Positions 46,801-53,411 of a stretch of 64,000 nt of DNA are shown one piece after another. This stretch comes from Methylobacillus methanolivorans (GTDB taxonomy: Bacteria > Pseudomonadota > Gammaproteobacteria > Burkholderiales > Methylophilaceae). Below the pieces are notes generated by a model. The model ran no database searches and was not told the DNA's origin. It saw only the letters and a program-made list of their open reading frames with translations. Each line of letters opens with the position of its first letter. The first letter of the stretch is position 1. The stretch covers positions 352,045 through 416,044 of the forward strand of contig NZ_JAJAVF010000004.1 in NCBI RefSeq assembly GCF_020531845.1, written 5' to 3'. A program made the translations under genes and the position numbers.

Positions 46801-47639
46801 GTGCATTGATTCATAAATTAGGCACAGGCGAAGGTACAGCTGAGACGCCGAGCGGTTTTGCAAAGCTGGCTAGTAGTTCTGGGATTAACGGCAATGCCGA
46901 TATCAATGCTGCTTCGGTGGCATTGTACGGTGGTGATCTCCAAGGCAACTTGTGGAAAGTTAATCTGGAAGCATCAATACCTACGATTAGTCTCATGGCT
47001 AGGCTGACTGATCCGGCAGGTCTCGGCCAGCCGATTACCACAAAACCTGAGATCGGCAAGGTGCCCAAGGTGACAGAACCAGTCATTTTCGTGGCAACTG
47101 GTCGTTACTTGGGGCTAAGCGATGTGACCAACAGCCAGGTACAGTCGGTATATGCCATCCGCGATAATGGCGTGAGTTACACCGGACGTGCGCTGACAGC
47201 CCGAGTCATCACGCATGGCGATACGACTTCCTCAATTGATGGCAGTGCGCTGGATTGGGCAGGTGGTGGCTGGTATGTTGACCTGCCTGAGACGCGCGAG
47301 CGCGTTAATCTTGACCCTCAATTGGCACTGGGCACATTGACGATCAACAGCAACACACCGCAGATTGATAACGTCAATTCGGATGGTTGCTCGCTAGGTG
47401 GCACGACGCGGGTTTACCAGTTTGATTACCGTACGGGACTGATGGTGCCAGGCGCAACGCATTTTGGCCAGAAACTTGCCACAGGGTTGACGGTGGGGAT
47501 GGTGATTGTGCGCCTGCCCAATGGGCAGTTGAAAGCCATTATTACTGATGCACAAGGCCGCAAGACCACGATAGGCATTGATACTGCTGCTTCTGATAGT
47601 GTTTCCCGGCGCACTGGCTGGCGTGAACTGACTAAGTAG
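43872..47639 (+). CDS. pilY1: Type IV pilus tip protein PilY1
   Basis: A 1255-residue adhesin/priming factor at the pilus tip. After a signal peptide (LLSAQAA) a von Willebrand A-like domain begins with the metal-site motif VMFVLDDSGSM near residue 55, continued by SGGTPLREAL and ILTTDGYWNG. The C-terminal half is the PilY1 beta-propeller (VNSAPAYVKQPRF, LYVGGNDGMLHAFN, GGLNAGGRGYYALDVT, DLQGNLWKVNL). Roughly residues 75-330 form a Cys-rich insertion with about 12 Cys. The DNA from about 44100 to 45750 is clearly richer in A+T than the rest of the gene. It is the last gene of the operon, ending at a terminator. Confidence 0.93.
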   Translation: MQQHHTRFWWKNLLLISSLVGYLLSAQAAVTDISSNPLSTASGTVVRPNVMFVLDDSGSMNFNFMPDFLGYTQTAGKCRASNGAMTATCGGTSQTGQNKPTNGGDPPIYSPLVNGVYYNPAISYTPPISPCDASQTLPTMNGTNTNGWQAVRLIGHQLDDDCAQSSGVANIITQYPEREYCQRNSSWQWECKRNGVDKNGSSTKGYDWPADDGSYSTARNRDSNPHYFLITPKEYCQDINLTICQSTLSVTHTRPAYVRYCKTAADAGSASVVSGSDARCQAKHDGDHRNARYGDFVRVDITSGKTFTKYPDRVDCAGASCSYAEEMTNFANWYAYYRTRSFAMKSAAGHAFATIDNNYRVGFITINTGSPVSANKYLKVDTFNPAHKTNWYKKFYSSSASGGTPLREALSRVGRHFSGVTSGINAGMADDPVQFACQQNFTILTTDGYWNGNKGMTRDGGEIGTQDSKDEKYSRRADGAYDGNPTKVVNNETVPLAAETLADVAMYYYKTDLRPDMEDKVPTTSKDRNPAQHMNTFTLGLGLDGEMNYRSDYEIANDGDFAMIKQGAVDCHWAPGETCNWPIPAADSPSALDDLWHAAVNGRGLYFSAKQPKELVSGLRSALAGVSDRTGAAAASATSSPNITQTDNYIFSSTYRSVHWDGDVQAQTINPTDGTVSEAHVWSAQAQLNGSGRSIFKIDPSSQMIEPFAWDNLSAEEKAYFNNKCELLSQCNGFNADTKAIANSGENLLNYLRGQSINSGELAQTEKAYRLRTHLLGDIVNSAPAYVKQPRFNFIDSVTPNYQAFKTAQADRHGMLYVGGNDGMLHAFNTTNGAESWAYVPHSVMPNMYKLADKNYGANHQFLVDGSPQVMDVYDASTSAWRTILVGGLNAGGRGYYALDVTSEDNPKALWEFCHSEAYCSHADADLGFTYGNPIITKLPEGSANAGRWVVMFTSGYNNVSPGNGQGYLFVVDAITGALIHKLGTGEGTAETPSGFAKLASSSGINGNADINAASVALYGGDLQGNLWKVNLEASIPTISLMARLTDPAGLGQPITTKPEIGKVPKVTEPVIFVATGRYLGLSDVTNSQVQSVYAIRDNGVSYTGRALTARVITHGDTTSSIDGSALDWAGGGWYVDLPETRERVNLDPQLALGTLTINSNTPQIDNVNSDGCSLGGTTRVYQFDYRTGLMVPGATHFGQKLATGLTVGMVIVRLPNGQLKAIITDAQGRKTTIGIDTAASDSVSRRTGWRELTK

Positions 47640-47665
47640 GTTTCCCCAGGGGAAATGTTTTAGCA

Positions 47666-47695
47666 AAGCCAGGGTGTGCGCCCTGGCTTTTTTAT
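47666..47695 (+). terminator. Rho-independent terminator after pilY1
   Basis: AAGCCAGGG (47666-47674) and CCCTGGCTT (47681-47689) form a nine-base stem with a TGTGCG loop, followed by TTTTTATT. It ends the pilus operon and overlaps the 3' end of the convergent gshB. Confidence 0.9.
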
Positions 47696-48633
47696 TGTGC
47701 TGTGGTTTCCAGCTTGTCGAGTAGGATGGTGGCTGGATTGCAATCCGTCTGTGCAGCAATCTCGACCATGCCTGTAGGGCTGGTGACGTTGATTTCGGTG
47801 AGATGTTCACCGATCACGTCCAGGCCGACCAGGAACAAGCCTTTTTCCTTCAGCACCTTGCCGACGGTATTGGCGATCTCGTAGTCACGATCGGTCAGTG
47901 CTTGGGCAACTCCCCTCCCGCCAGCGGCAAGGTTGCCACGTGTTTCGCCATTTTGCGGGATGCGGGCCAACGCGTAAGGCAGTGGCTCGCCATCAATGAC
48001 GATAATGCGTTTATCACCCTGCGTGATCGCAGGCAGGTAGCGTTGCGCCATGATGGTCTGCTTGCCATGTTGCGTAATGGTTTCAAGGATGACGCCGAGA
48101 TTGGGGTCGCCCTGCTTGAGGCGGAAGACACCGCTGCCACCCATGCCATCCAGTGGCTTGACGACGATATCTTCATGCTCAGCAAGAAATTCTCGAATCA
48201 ATGCTTGTTCGCTGCTGACAAGGAAAGTAGGCGCAAACTGCGGGAAGTTGAGTACTGCGAGCTTTTCGTTCCAATCGCGAATGGCAGCTGGGTTGTTATA
48301 GATGCGAGCACCTTGTTTTGCCGCCTGCTCCAGCAAGTAAGTGCTGTAGAGGTATTCATTGTCGAACGGCGGATCCTTGCGCATGAGGATGGCATCAAAG
48401 GCTTGTGGTGCCTCTTCTGCAATGTTTCCCAGTGAATACCATGTCGCATCATCTGCAAACTTGAAAGGGCGACACCTCAGGTGGGCTTTGTCGTGACGCA
48501 GCAGGAGATCGTGTTGCATGGCGACATGTAGCGAGTGCCCGCGTGCTGCGGCTTCGCGCATGATAGCCAGGCTAGTGTCCTTGTAGGGCTTAAGGCTGTC
48601 CAATGGGTCGAGAATAAAGGCGATGCGCATCAT
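47692..48633 (-). CDS. gshB: Glutathione synthase
   Basis: ATP-grasp ligase joining glycine to gamma-glutamylcysteine (313 aa). Seen are MRIAFILDPLDSLKPYKDTSLAIMREA at the start, MRKDPPFDNEYLYSTYLLE, DIVVKPLDGMGGSGVFRL of the ATP-grasp loop, RIPQNGETRGNLAAGG and INVTSPTGMVEI. It starts 16 bases after gshA and forms a two-gene glutathione operon with it. Confidence 0.96.
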   Translation of the reverse strand: MMRIAFILDPLDSLKPYKDTSLAIMREAAARGHSLHVAMQHDLLLRHDKAHLRCRPFKFADDATWYSLGNIAEEAPQAFDAILMRKDPPFDNEYLYSTYLLEQAAKQGARIYNNPAAIRDWNEKLAVLNFPQFAPTFLVSSEQALIREFLAEHEDIVVKPLDGMGGSGVFRLKQGDPNLGVILETITQHGKQTIMAQRYLPAITQGDKRIIVIDGEPLPYALARIPQNGETRGNLAAGGRGVAQALTDRDYEIANTVGKVLKEKGLFLVGLDVIGEHLTEINVTSPTGMVEIAAQTDCNPATILLDKLETTAQ

Positions 48634-48649
48634 TGAAGTGTTAATAGCT

Positions 48650-49936
48650 CTAGTCTAGGTTGTCCGGGTCGGTTTCTTCCAGTTCGATGGAGGCTGCAAG
48701 TAGTGCCAGCCTTGCGACCACGCCGTAGGCATAAAAGCGGTTGGGCGGAGCGTCTGGTGCGCCTGCACAATCTGGTGTGGAGCAGGGTGTTGCAAAGGCG
48801 AGGGGCTCAAAGTGCATGCCTGGGGCATTGAGGTTTTCGTCAGCGCCACGTGAAGTATGCACACGGTAGAAACCACCTACCACGAAGTGATCCATCATGT
48901 AGATCACAGGTTCGGCAACGGCCTCGTTGAGGTGCTCGAAGGTATAGACGCCTTCTTGCAGGATGACTTCGCTAACCTTGAGCCCTTCCTTCACCACGGA
49001 CATTTTGTTGCGTTGTTTGCGATTGAGGTCACGCACATCGTCAGGGCTCTTGACGGTCATGATGCCCATGCCATAGGTGCCAGCATCGGCCTTGACGATG
49101 ACAAAGGGTTCCTGCTTGACGCCATATTCTGCATATTTTTCACGGATTTTCGCCAGCAGGGCCTCAACTTTGTCTGCTAGTCGATCTTCGCCAACACGTG
49201 CATGAAAATCCAGGCCGTCACAGGTGTCAAAATAAGGGTTGAGTAGCCAGGGGTCTATCTCGATCAGGGAAGCAAATTCTTCCACGATGTGGTTATAGGC
49301 AGTGAAATGATGCGATTTACGGCGCGTGGCCCATCCTGCGTGCAATGGCGGGATTAACGATTGCTCCAGCCCTTGCAGTATTTCAGGGATACCACCTGAC
49401 AGGTCATTGTTGAGCAGGATGGCGCAACTATCGAAGTTATCCAGTACCAGGCGATTGCCCTTGCGTTGCACTGGCTCTAGCAGGATGCTGTGGCCATCAT
49501 GCGTTTCCAGAAATGTCGGTTCTGTAATCTCGGGTGAAATGCTGCCTATGCGCACTTCCAGCCCTGCCTGGCGCAGGATGTGGGTAAGGGCATATACATT
49601 ACGCAGGTAAAAGGTGTTGCGCGTGTGATTCTCTGGAATCACTAGTAGTCGGCGAGCATCAGGGCAGATTTTTTCTACAGCCACCATTGCCGCTTGAATC
49701 CCGAGCGGCAAGAAGTCTGGGTTGAGGTTGTTGAAGCCTCCTGGAAACAAATTGGTATCCACTGGCGCGAGTTTGAAGCCTGCGTTACGTAAATCTACTG
49801 AAGCATAGAACGGTGCGCCATGTTCTTGCCATTGGCTGCGGAACCAGTGCTCAATGCGCGGCATGTTGTCGAGCAGCCGTTTTTCCAGTTCAAGTAAGGG
49901 GCCGGTAAGGGCCGTTGTAAGGTGTGGAACCATCAT
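48650..49936 (-). CDS. gshA: Glutamate-cysteine ligase, betaproteobacterial type
   Basis: First step of glutathione synthesis, gamma-glutamylcysteine formation. This belongs to the GshA form found in betaproteobacteria and acidithiobacilli (TIGR02049 type), unrelated in length to the E. coli enzyme. Segments include SVDLRNAGFKLAPVDTNLFP, NNDLSGGIPEILQGLEQ, KADAGTYGMGIMTVKSPDDV and GGFYRVHTSRGADENLNAPG. I use the ATG at 49936 with AGGTG eight bases upstream; a TTG at 49960 is in frame. The gshB gene follows by 13 bases. Confidence 0.92.
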   Translation of the reverse strand: MMVPHLTTALTGPLLELEKRLLDNMPRIEHWFRSQWQEHGAPFYASVDLRNAGFKLAPVDTNLFPGGFNNLNPDFLPLGIQAAMVAVEKICPDARRLLVIPENHTRNTFYLRNVYALTHILRQAGLEVRIGSISPEITEPTFLETHDGHSILLEPVQRKGNRLVLDNFDSCAILLNNDLSGGIPEILQGLEQSLIPPLHAGWATRRKSHHFTAYNHIVEEFASLIEIDPWLLNPYFDTCDGLDFHARVGEDRLADKVEALLAKIREKYAEYGVKQEPFVIVKADAGTYGMGIMTVKSPDDVRDLNRKQRNKMSVVKEGLKVSEVILQEGVYTFEHLNEAVAEPVIYMMDHFVVGGFYRVHTSRGADENLNAPGMHFEPLAFATPCSTPDCAGAPDAPPNRFYAYGVVARLALLAASIELEETDPDNLD

Positions 49937-50001
49937 GGTAAGGGGCACCTGATAAGCCAAGAGAATAGGCGGAGATTTTAGCCTAAAGCTGTGCAGAGGC
50001 G

Positions 50002-50026
50002 AAAAAAAAGGGCGCTATAAGCGCCC
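50002..50026 (-). terminator. Terminator of the predicted sRNA
   Basis: Seven-base arms GGGCGCT (50010-50016) and AGCGCCC (50020-50026) with a three-base loop, followed on the minus strand by an uninterrupted run of eight T (50009-50002). It lies between the gshA start codon (49936) and amtB, so the transcript it ends is neither gshA nor amtB. Confidence 0.87.
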
Positions 50027-50105
50027 TGAGGAGGAGGAGATAATGCATAAAACTAGGCAGTAAAATGTTCCAGGTCTTGCGACGTAAAGATCACATTACG
50101 CTTGC
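50002..50105 (-). ncRNA. Predicted sigma-54/NtrC-controlled small RNA with anti-Shine-Dalgarno tract
   Basis: The minus strand of the gshA-amtB gap has a complete small transcription unit without a plausible coding frame. A sigma-54 promoter (50115-50130) places the start at about 50103-50106. The RNA of about 100 bases ends at a GGGCGCT/AGCGCCC hairpin (50010-50026) followed by eight T. Directly before this hairpin lies UCUCCUCCUCCUC (50028-50040), a single-stranded pyrimidine tract complementary to strong ribosome-binding sites. The amtB transcript is already ended by its own terminator at 50266-50295, so this RNA is independent. Two NtrC-like sites lie upstream. Known nitrogen-regulated sRNAs such as NrsZ of Pseudomonas are also sigma-54 dependent, but I see no sequence similarity I can vouch for. 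Function is inferred: translational repression during nitrogen limitation. Confidence 0.68.
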
Positions 50106-50114
50106 TAATACATA

Positions 50115-50130
50115 AGCAAGTGCTGTGCCA
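50115..50130 (-). promoter_or_regulatory. Sigma-54 promoter of the predicted sRNA
   Basis: TGGCACAGCACTTGCT on the minus strand matches the consensus TGGCACG-N4-TTGCW with a single mismatch and the exact GG/GC spacing. The -12 element lies inside an inverted repeat CTTGCT/AGCAAG (50101-50120). The -24 and -12 elements equal those upstream of the porin-glnK-amtB operon. Confidence 0.82.
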
Positions 50131-50179
50131 GTTTTTTAGGGCCAAATCAGGCTGGTTTTGCAAGGATGTCAATGAATGC

Positions 50180-50217
50180 TGTGATCAAGTGGTGCAGGAT
50201 TGCCCCGATTGGGTGCA
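50180..50217 (-). promoter_or_regulatory. Tandem NtrC-like binding sites upstream of the sRNA
   Basis: TGCCCCGATTGGGTGCA (50201-50217) matches TGCACC-N5-GGTGCA at 11 of 12 defined positions; TGTGATCAAGTGGTGCA (50180-50196) matches at 8 of 12. Their centres are 21 bases apart, two helical turns, and about 105 and 84 bases upstream of the predicted start, suitable for enhancer binding by phosphorylated NtrC. Confidence 0.68.
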
Positions 50218-50265
50218 TGAAGGTGTTGAGCAGTTTGAGGCGTAATGGTTGAACCACTCGTATCA

Positions 50266-50295
50266 AAGAAAAACGGGCGCTAAAAGCGCCCGTTT
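50266..50295 (-). terminator. Rho-independent terminator after amtB
   Basis: Perfect 11-base arms AAACGGGCGCT (50271-50281) and AGCGCCCGTTT (50285-50295) with an AAA loop; the minus strand continues as TTTTTCTTT. It lies 21 bases downstream of the amtB stop codon. Confidence 0.92.
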
Positions 50296-50315
50296 GTTTA
50301 TCCCACGATTAGGAT

Positions 50316-51701
50316 TTAGTAGTGATAGGCACGTTCACCGTGCTCAGCAGTATCCAGGCCTTCTCGTTCAGCTTCTTCAGTGGCACGCAGGCCGATGAAG
50401 AGGTCAACGATCTTGAACAAGATGTAGCTACCGAGGCCGCCCCATACAATCGTCACGCCAATCGCAACTGTTTGTGCGTAGAGCTGGCTGCCCATGGTCA
50501 CGCCTTCTTCGTAGCCTACGCCACCGAAATCAGTGCTCATGAGGATGCCAGTGCCGATCGCGCCGATCAAGCCAGCGACACCGTGGATGCCAAATACATC
50601 CAAGGAATCATCGTAGCCCAGTTTAACCTTGAGGCTGGTGACTGCCCAGAAGGCGATCACGCTGGCGATAAAGCCAAGGATGATGGAGCCAACAGGGCCA
50701 AGGAAGCCGCAAGCAGGGGTGATGGCGACCAAGCCTGCTACTGCACCAGAAACGGCTCCTAGCAAGGATGGTTTGCCCTTGAACAACCATTCAGCAAACA
50801 ACCAGCCTAGTACAGCAGCACCAGTGGCGGCTTGAGTGTTGATGAGTGCGAGGCCAGCAGTGCCATCGGCAGCCAGTTCACTACCTACGTTGAAGCCGAA
50901 CCAGCCTACCCACAGCATGGAAGCACCAATCATGGTCAATGTGATGCTGTGCGGAGGCATCGCTTCCTTGCCATAGCCCAGGCGCTTGCCGACTACAATC
51001 GCACCGACCAGTGCGGCAATACCAGCATTCATGTGCACCACTGTGCCACCAGCAAAGTCAGCTGCGCCTAGTTCGCCGAGGAAGCCGCCGCCCCATACCA
51101 TGTGGGCAATCGGGATGTAGACGAATGTGACCCACAACGCGAGGAAGGCGAGTACTGCAGAGAATTTCATGCGCTCTGCAAAACCACCGACAATCAGTGC
51201 AGGGGTAATCGCGGCAAAGGTTAATTGGAAGGTCACGAAGACATATTCAGGGATAGTGCCGCCATCCAGTAGGGTGTCTGGCGTAATGCCCGCGAGCAGG
51301 GTTTTGCTGAAGCCGCCGATATAGGCGTTCAAGCTGCCACCGTCAGTGAAGGCCAGGCTGTAGCCATATACGACCCAAATCACGGACATGAGTGCAGTGG
51401 TGACAAATACCTGTGTCAGGACAGAAACCATATTCTTGGTGCGCACCAAGCCACCGTAGAATAGAGCAACACCCGGAATGATCATCGCCAACACCAATAC
51501 GGTGGCAACGATAGTCCAGGCGGTATCGCCAGCGCTGAGAGTTGGCACGGCCTCAGTGACGGTTTCGACGACAGCAGCGGCGGCAGGAGCGACTTCGGTG
51601 GTAACGGCCTCGTCAACGACGACAGCTGCCTCTTCAGCTAGCGCAAAGCCAGAGAATCCTAGCGCGCTAACCAGTGCAATCATGGAAAGAATTTTTTTCA
51701 T
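50316..51701 (-). CDS. amtB: Ammonium transporter Amt
   Basis: Inner-membrane ammonium channel, a trimer of eleven-helix subunits; 461 residues including a signal sequence (MKKILSMIALVSALGFSGFALA) and a short Ala/Val/Glu-rich periplasmic segment before helix 1. The start is the ATG at 51701 with AAGGGG upstream; the longer frame runs into glnK. Pore histidines are in VVHMNAGIAALVGA and FGIHGVAGLIGAIGTG, and DTAWTIVATVLVLAMIIPGVALFYGGLVR is the Amt N-terminal signature. glnK precedes it by 10 bases; the encoded PII protein closes the channel when nitrogen is ample. Confidence 0.96.
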   Translation of the reverse strand: MKKILSMIALVSALGFSGFALAEEAAVVVDEAVTTEVAPAAAAVVETVTEAVPTLSAGDTAWTIVATVLVLAMIIPGVALFYGGLVRTKNMVSVLTQVFVTTALMSVIWVVYGYSLAFTDGGSLNAYIGGFSKTLLAGITPDTLLDGGTIPEYVFVTFQLTFAAITPALIVGGFAERMKFSAVLAFLALWVTFVYIPIAHMVWGGGFLGELGAADFAGGTVVHMNAGIAALVGAIVVGKRLGYGKEAMPPHSITLTMIGASMLWVGWFGFNVGSELAADGTAGLALINTQAATGAAVLGWLFAEWLFKGKPSLLGAVSGAVAGLVAITPACGFLGPVGSIILGFIASVIAFWAVTSLKVKLGYDDSLDVFGIHGVAGLIGAIGTGILMSTDFGGVGYEEGVTMGSQLYAQTVAIGVTIVWGGLGSYILFKIVDLFIGLRATEEAEREGLDTAEHGERAYHY

Positions 51702-51711
51702 TTTGGACCCC

Positions 51712-52065
<354 letters not shown>

Positions 52066-52069
52066 TTAT

Positions 52070-52104
52070 AAAAAGCAGAAAGGCAAGGCAAACTGCCTTG
52101 CCTT
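52070..52104 (-). terminator. Intra-operon hairpin between porin gene and glnK
   Basis: Arms AAGGCAAGGCA (52080-52090) and TGCCTTGCCTT (52094-52104) pair perfectly around AAC; the minus strand continues TCTGCTTTTTATAAG. It is about 18 bases after the porin stop and 30 before glnK. The T-run is not immediate, so it may attenuate glnK-amtB relative to the porin or stabilise the porin mRNA. Confidence 0.7.
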
Positions 52105-52121
52105 CTCACATGACTGTCTGC

Positions 52122-52913
52122 TTAGAAAGTCTTTTGTACGAACAAAGTCCAGTTTTCCTTACCGGAGAACACAGGGCCATAAGTGAAAGCCTGACGGTCA
52201 GCATCGGTGTCAGTATAGTAACCACCAACTACGATACCGTTATCCCAAGCCTTGCTCAAGCCCAGTTTCCAGTCAGTGTAGTCGTATTCGTTAGGGCCAT
52301 TGCCGAACTCTTGACGACCCACGTGGGCAATCGCGCTATAGCCAGATTCGCCAAATGGTACTTCCAGGGTCAGGTCGATATAGCTAGCACCACGGCCTTC
52401 GAAACCAAAGGCTGACTTGCTTGGTGACCAGGAGTACTTCGCGGAAACCCACTTGTAGGACAGGCCACCGTAGATTTCAGTGGTATCGGCATTGTAGCTG
52501 CCGCTCACAGAATTACGACGACCTGGGTAGATGTATTGCAATACACCTACGTCATAAGTGATGCCGGTTTCGCCGATTTCAGCAGTGTAACCACCATACA
52601 GATCCCATTCCATGCTGGAGCTGTTGTAAGCGCGGTCACCACCTGCACCATCGGCGCCAGTATCAGCCAGCCAGCTAATGCTGGAGGCCCAAGTGCCGAG
52701 GTAGAAGCCACTGGAGTGGGAGTAATCCATACCACCTTGAATGGCTGGGCGGTCACCAGATTGGCTGGTACCACGGAAGATATAGTTGCTTGTGAGGCCA
52801 ACGTTGTATGTAATGGTGTGAGGGGAGGTTGCCTCAGCAGCTTCTTCGGCCATAACGGCGGCAGGTGCTGCAAATGTGCCAACGATGGCGGCAAGTAGAA
52901 GCGAATTACGCAT
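52122..52913 (-). CDS. TorF-type putative porin (TIGR02001 family)
   Basis: A 263-residue outer-membrane barrel. The ATG at 52913 has AAAGGG upstream; an earlier TTG is unlikely. The signal peptide ends in PAAVMA, and the mature N-terminus contains HTITYNVGLTSNYIFRGTSQSGDRPAIQGGMDYSHSSGFYLG, the family hallmark, with GGLSYKWVSAKYSWS and a terminal Phe (LFVQKTF). The family is often annotated only as conserved porin-like. Here it is the first gene of the glnK-amtB operon behind a sigma-54 promoter, suggesting a role in outer-membrane passage of a nitrogen source; that is inference. Confidence 0.84.
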   Translation of the reverse strand: MRNSLLLAAIVGTFAAPAAVMAEEAAEATSPHTITYNVGLTSNYIFRGTSQSGDRPAIQGGMDYSHSSGFYLGTWASSISWLADTGADGAGGDRAYNSSSMEWDLYGGYTAEIGETGITYDVGVLQYIYPGRRNSVSGSYNADTTEIYGGLSYKWVSAKYSWSPSKSAFGFEGRGASYIDLTLEVPFGESGYSAIAHVGRQEFGNGPNEYDYTDWKLGLSKAWDNGIVVGGYYTDTDADRQAFTYGPVFSGKENWTLFVQKTF

Positions 52914-52973
52914 AATGTACCCTTTCAAGGTTTGAAAAATAAAACAACAACGAAAACTCTGCGTTGGGTAATA

Positions 52974-52989
52974 AGCAACACCTGTGCCA
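52974..52989 (-). promoter_or_regulatory. Sigma-54 promoter of the porin-glnK-amtB operon
   Basis: TGGCACAGGTGTTGCT on the minus strand matches TGGCACG-N4-TTGCW with one mismatch and correct GG/GC spacing, 61 bases upstream of the porin start codon. A GGTGC half-site at 53057-53061 may be part of a weak NtrC enhancer. Confidence 0.85.
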
Positions 52990-53163
52990 TAAAAACAACA
53001 TTTATATAAAACAATGGGTTATGTGATATTTTTTGGGATTTTTAACGATCTGGAATGGTGCGAAGCTTGATTTTTATCGGTAAGTGATTGAGTTTGTTAT
53101 GTTTAATCTGGATTTTTGGGAAGTAAAAGCTGCTAAACTGCGGATGTTTTGGGAGATTTATAA

Positions 53164-53409
53164 GTGATGAATGCTCAGTTTTTCGAAGAATTATCAAATA
53201 AAATCAAGGAAATATACTCATCCTTGCCCGCTGAAGGTGTTGAGCACAATGTGCATGCACTATTACAGGGCGCATTCACTAAACTGGAGCTTGTGACGCG
53301 GGAAGAGTTTGATATCCAGGCAGAGATACTCCGTAAGACACGCGCTCAACTTGCTGATTTGGAAAAGCAATTGGCTGATATTGAGGTCAAGCTAGGACAG
53401 CCTTCCTGA
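53164..53409 (+). CDS. ubiK: UbiK-like accessory factor (YqiC/BMFP family)
   Basis: An 81-residue coiled-coil protein that assists ubiquinone biosynthesis in the aerobic pathway. The sequence shows the family pattern: FFEELSNKIKEIYSSLP, an amphipathic middle helix, REEFDIQAEILRKTRAQL and a C-terminal coiled coil LADLEKQLADIEVKL. Start may be the GTG at 53164 (GGGAG at good distance) or the ATG right after it. comM begins two bases after the stop. Confidence 0.87.
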   Translation: MMNAQFFEELSNKIKEIYSSLPAEGVEHNVHALLQGAFTKLELVTREEFDIQAEILRKTRAQLADLEKQLADIEVKLGQPS

Positions 53410-53411
53410 TC

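Noticed and set aside
50042..50063. Plus-strand mini-frame MHKTRQ after a perfect GAGGAGGAGGAG
   Set aside because: The purine run looks like a very strong ribosome-binding site, but the frame is six codons, has no promoter, and is the complement of the sRNA anti-Shine-Dalgarno tract, which explains it better.
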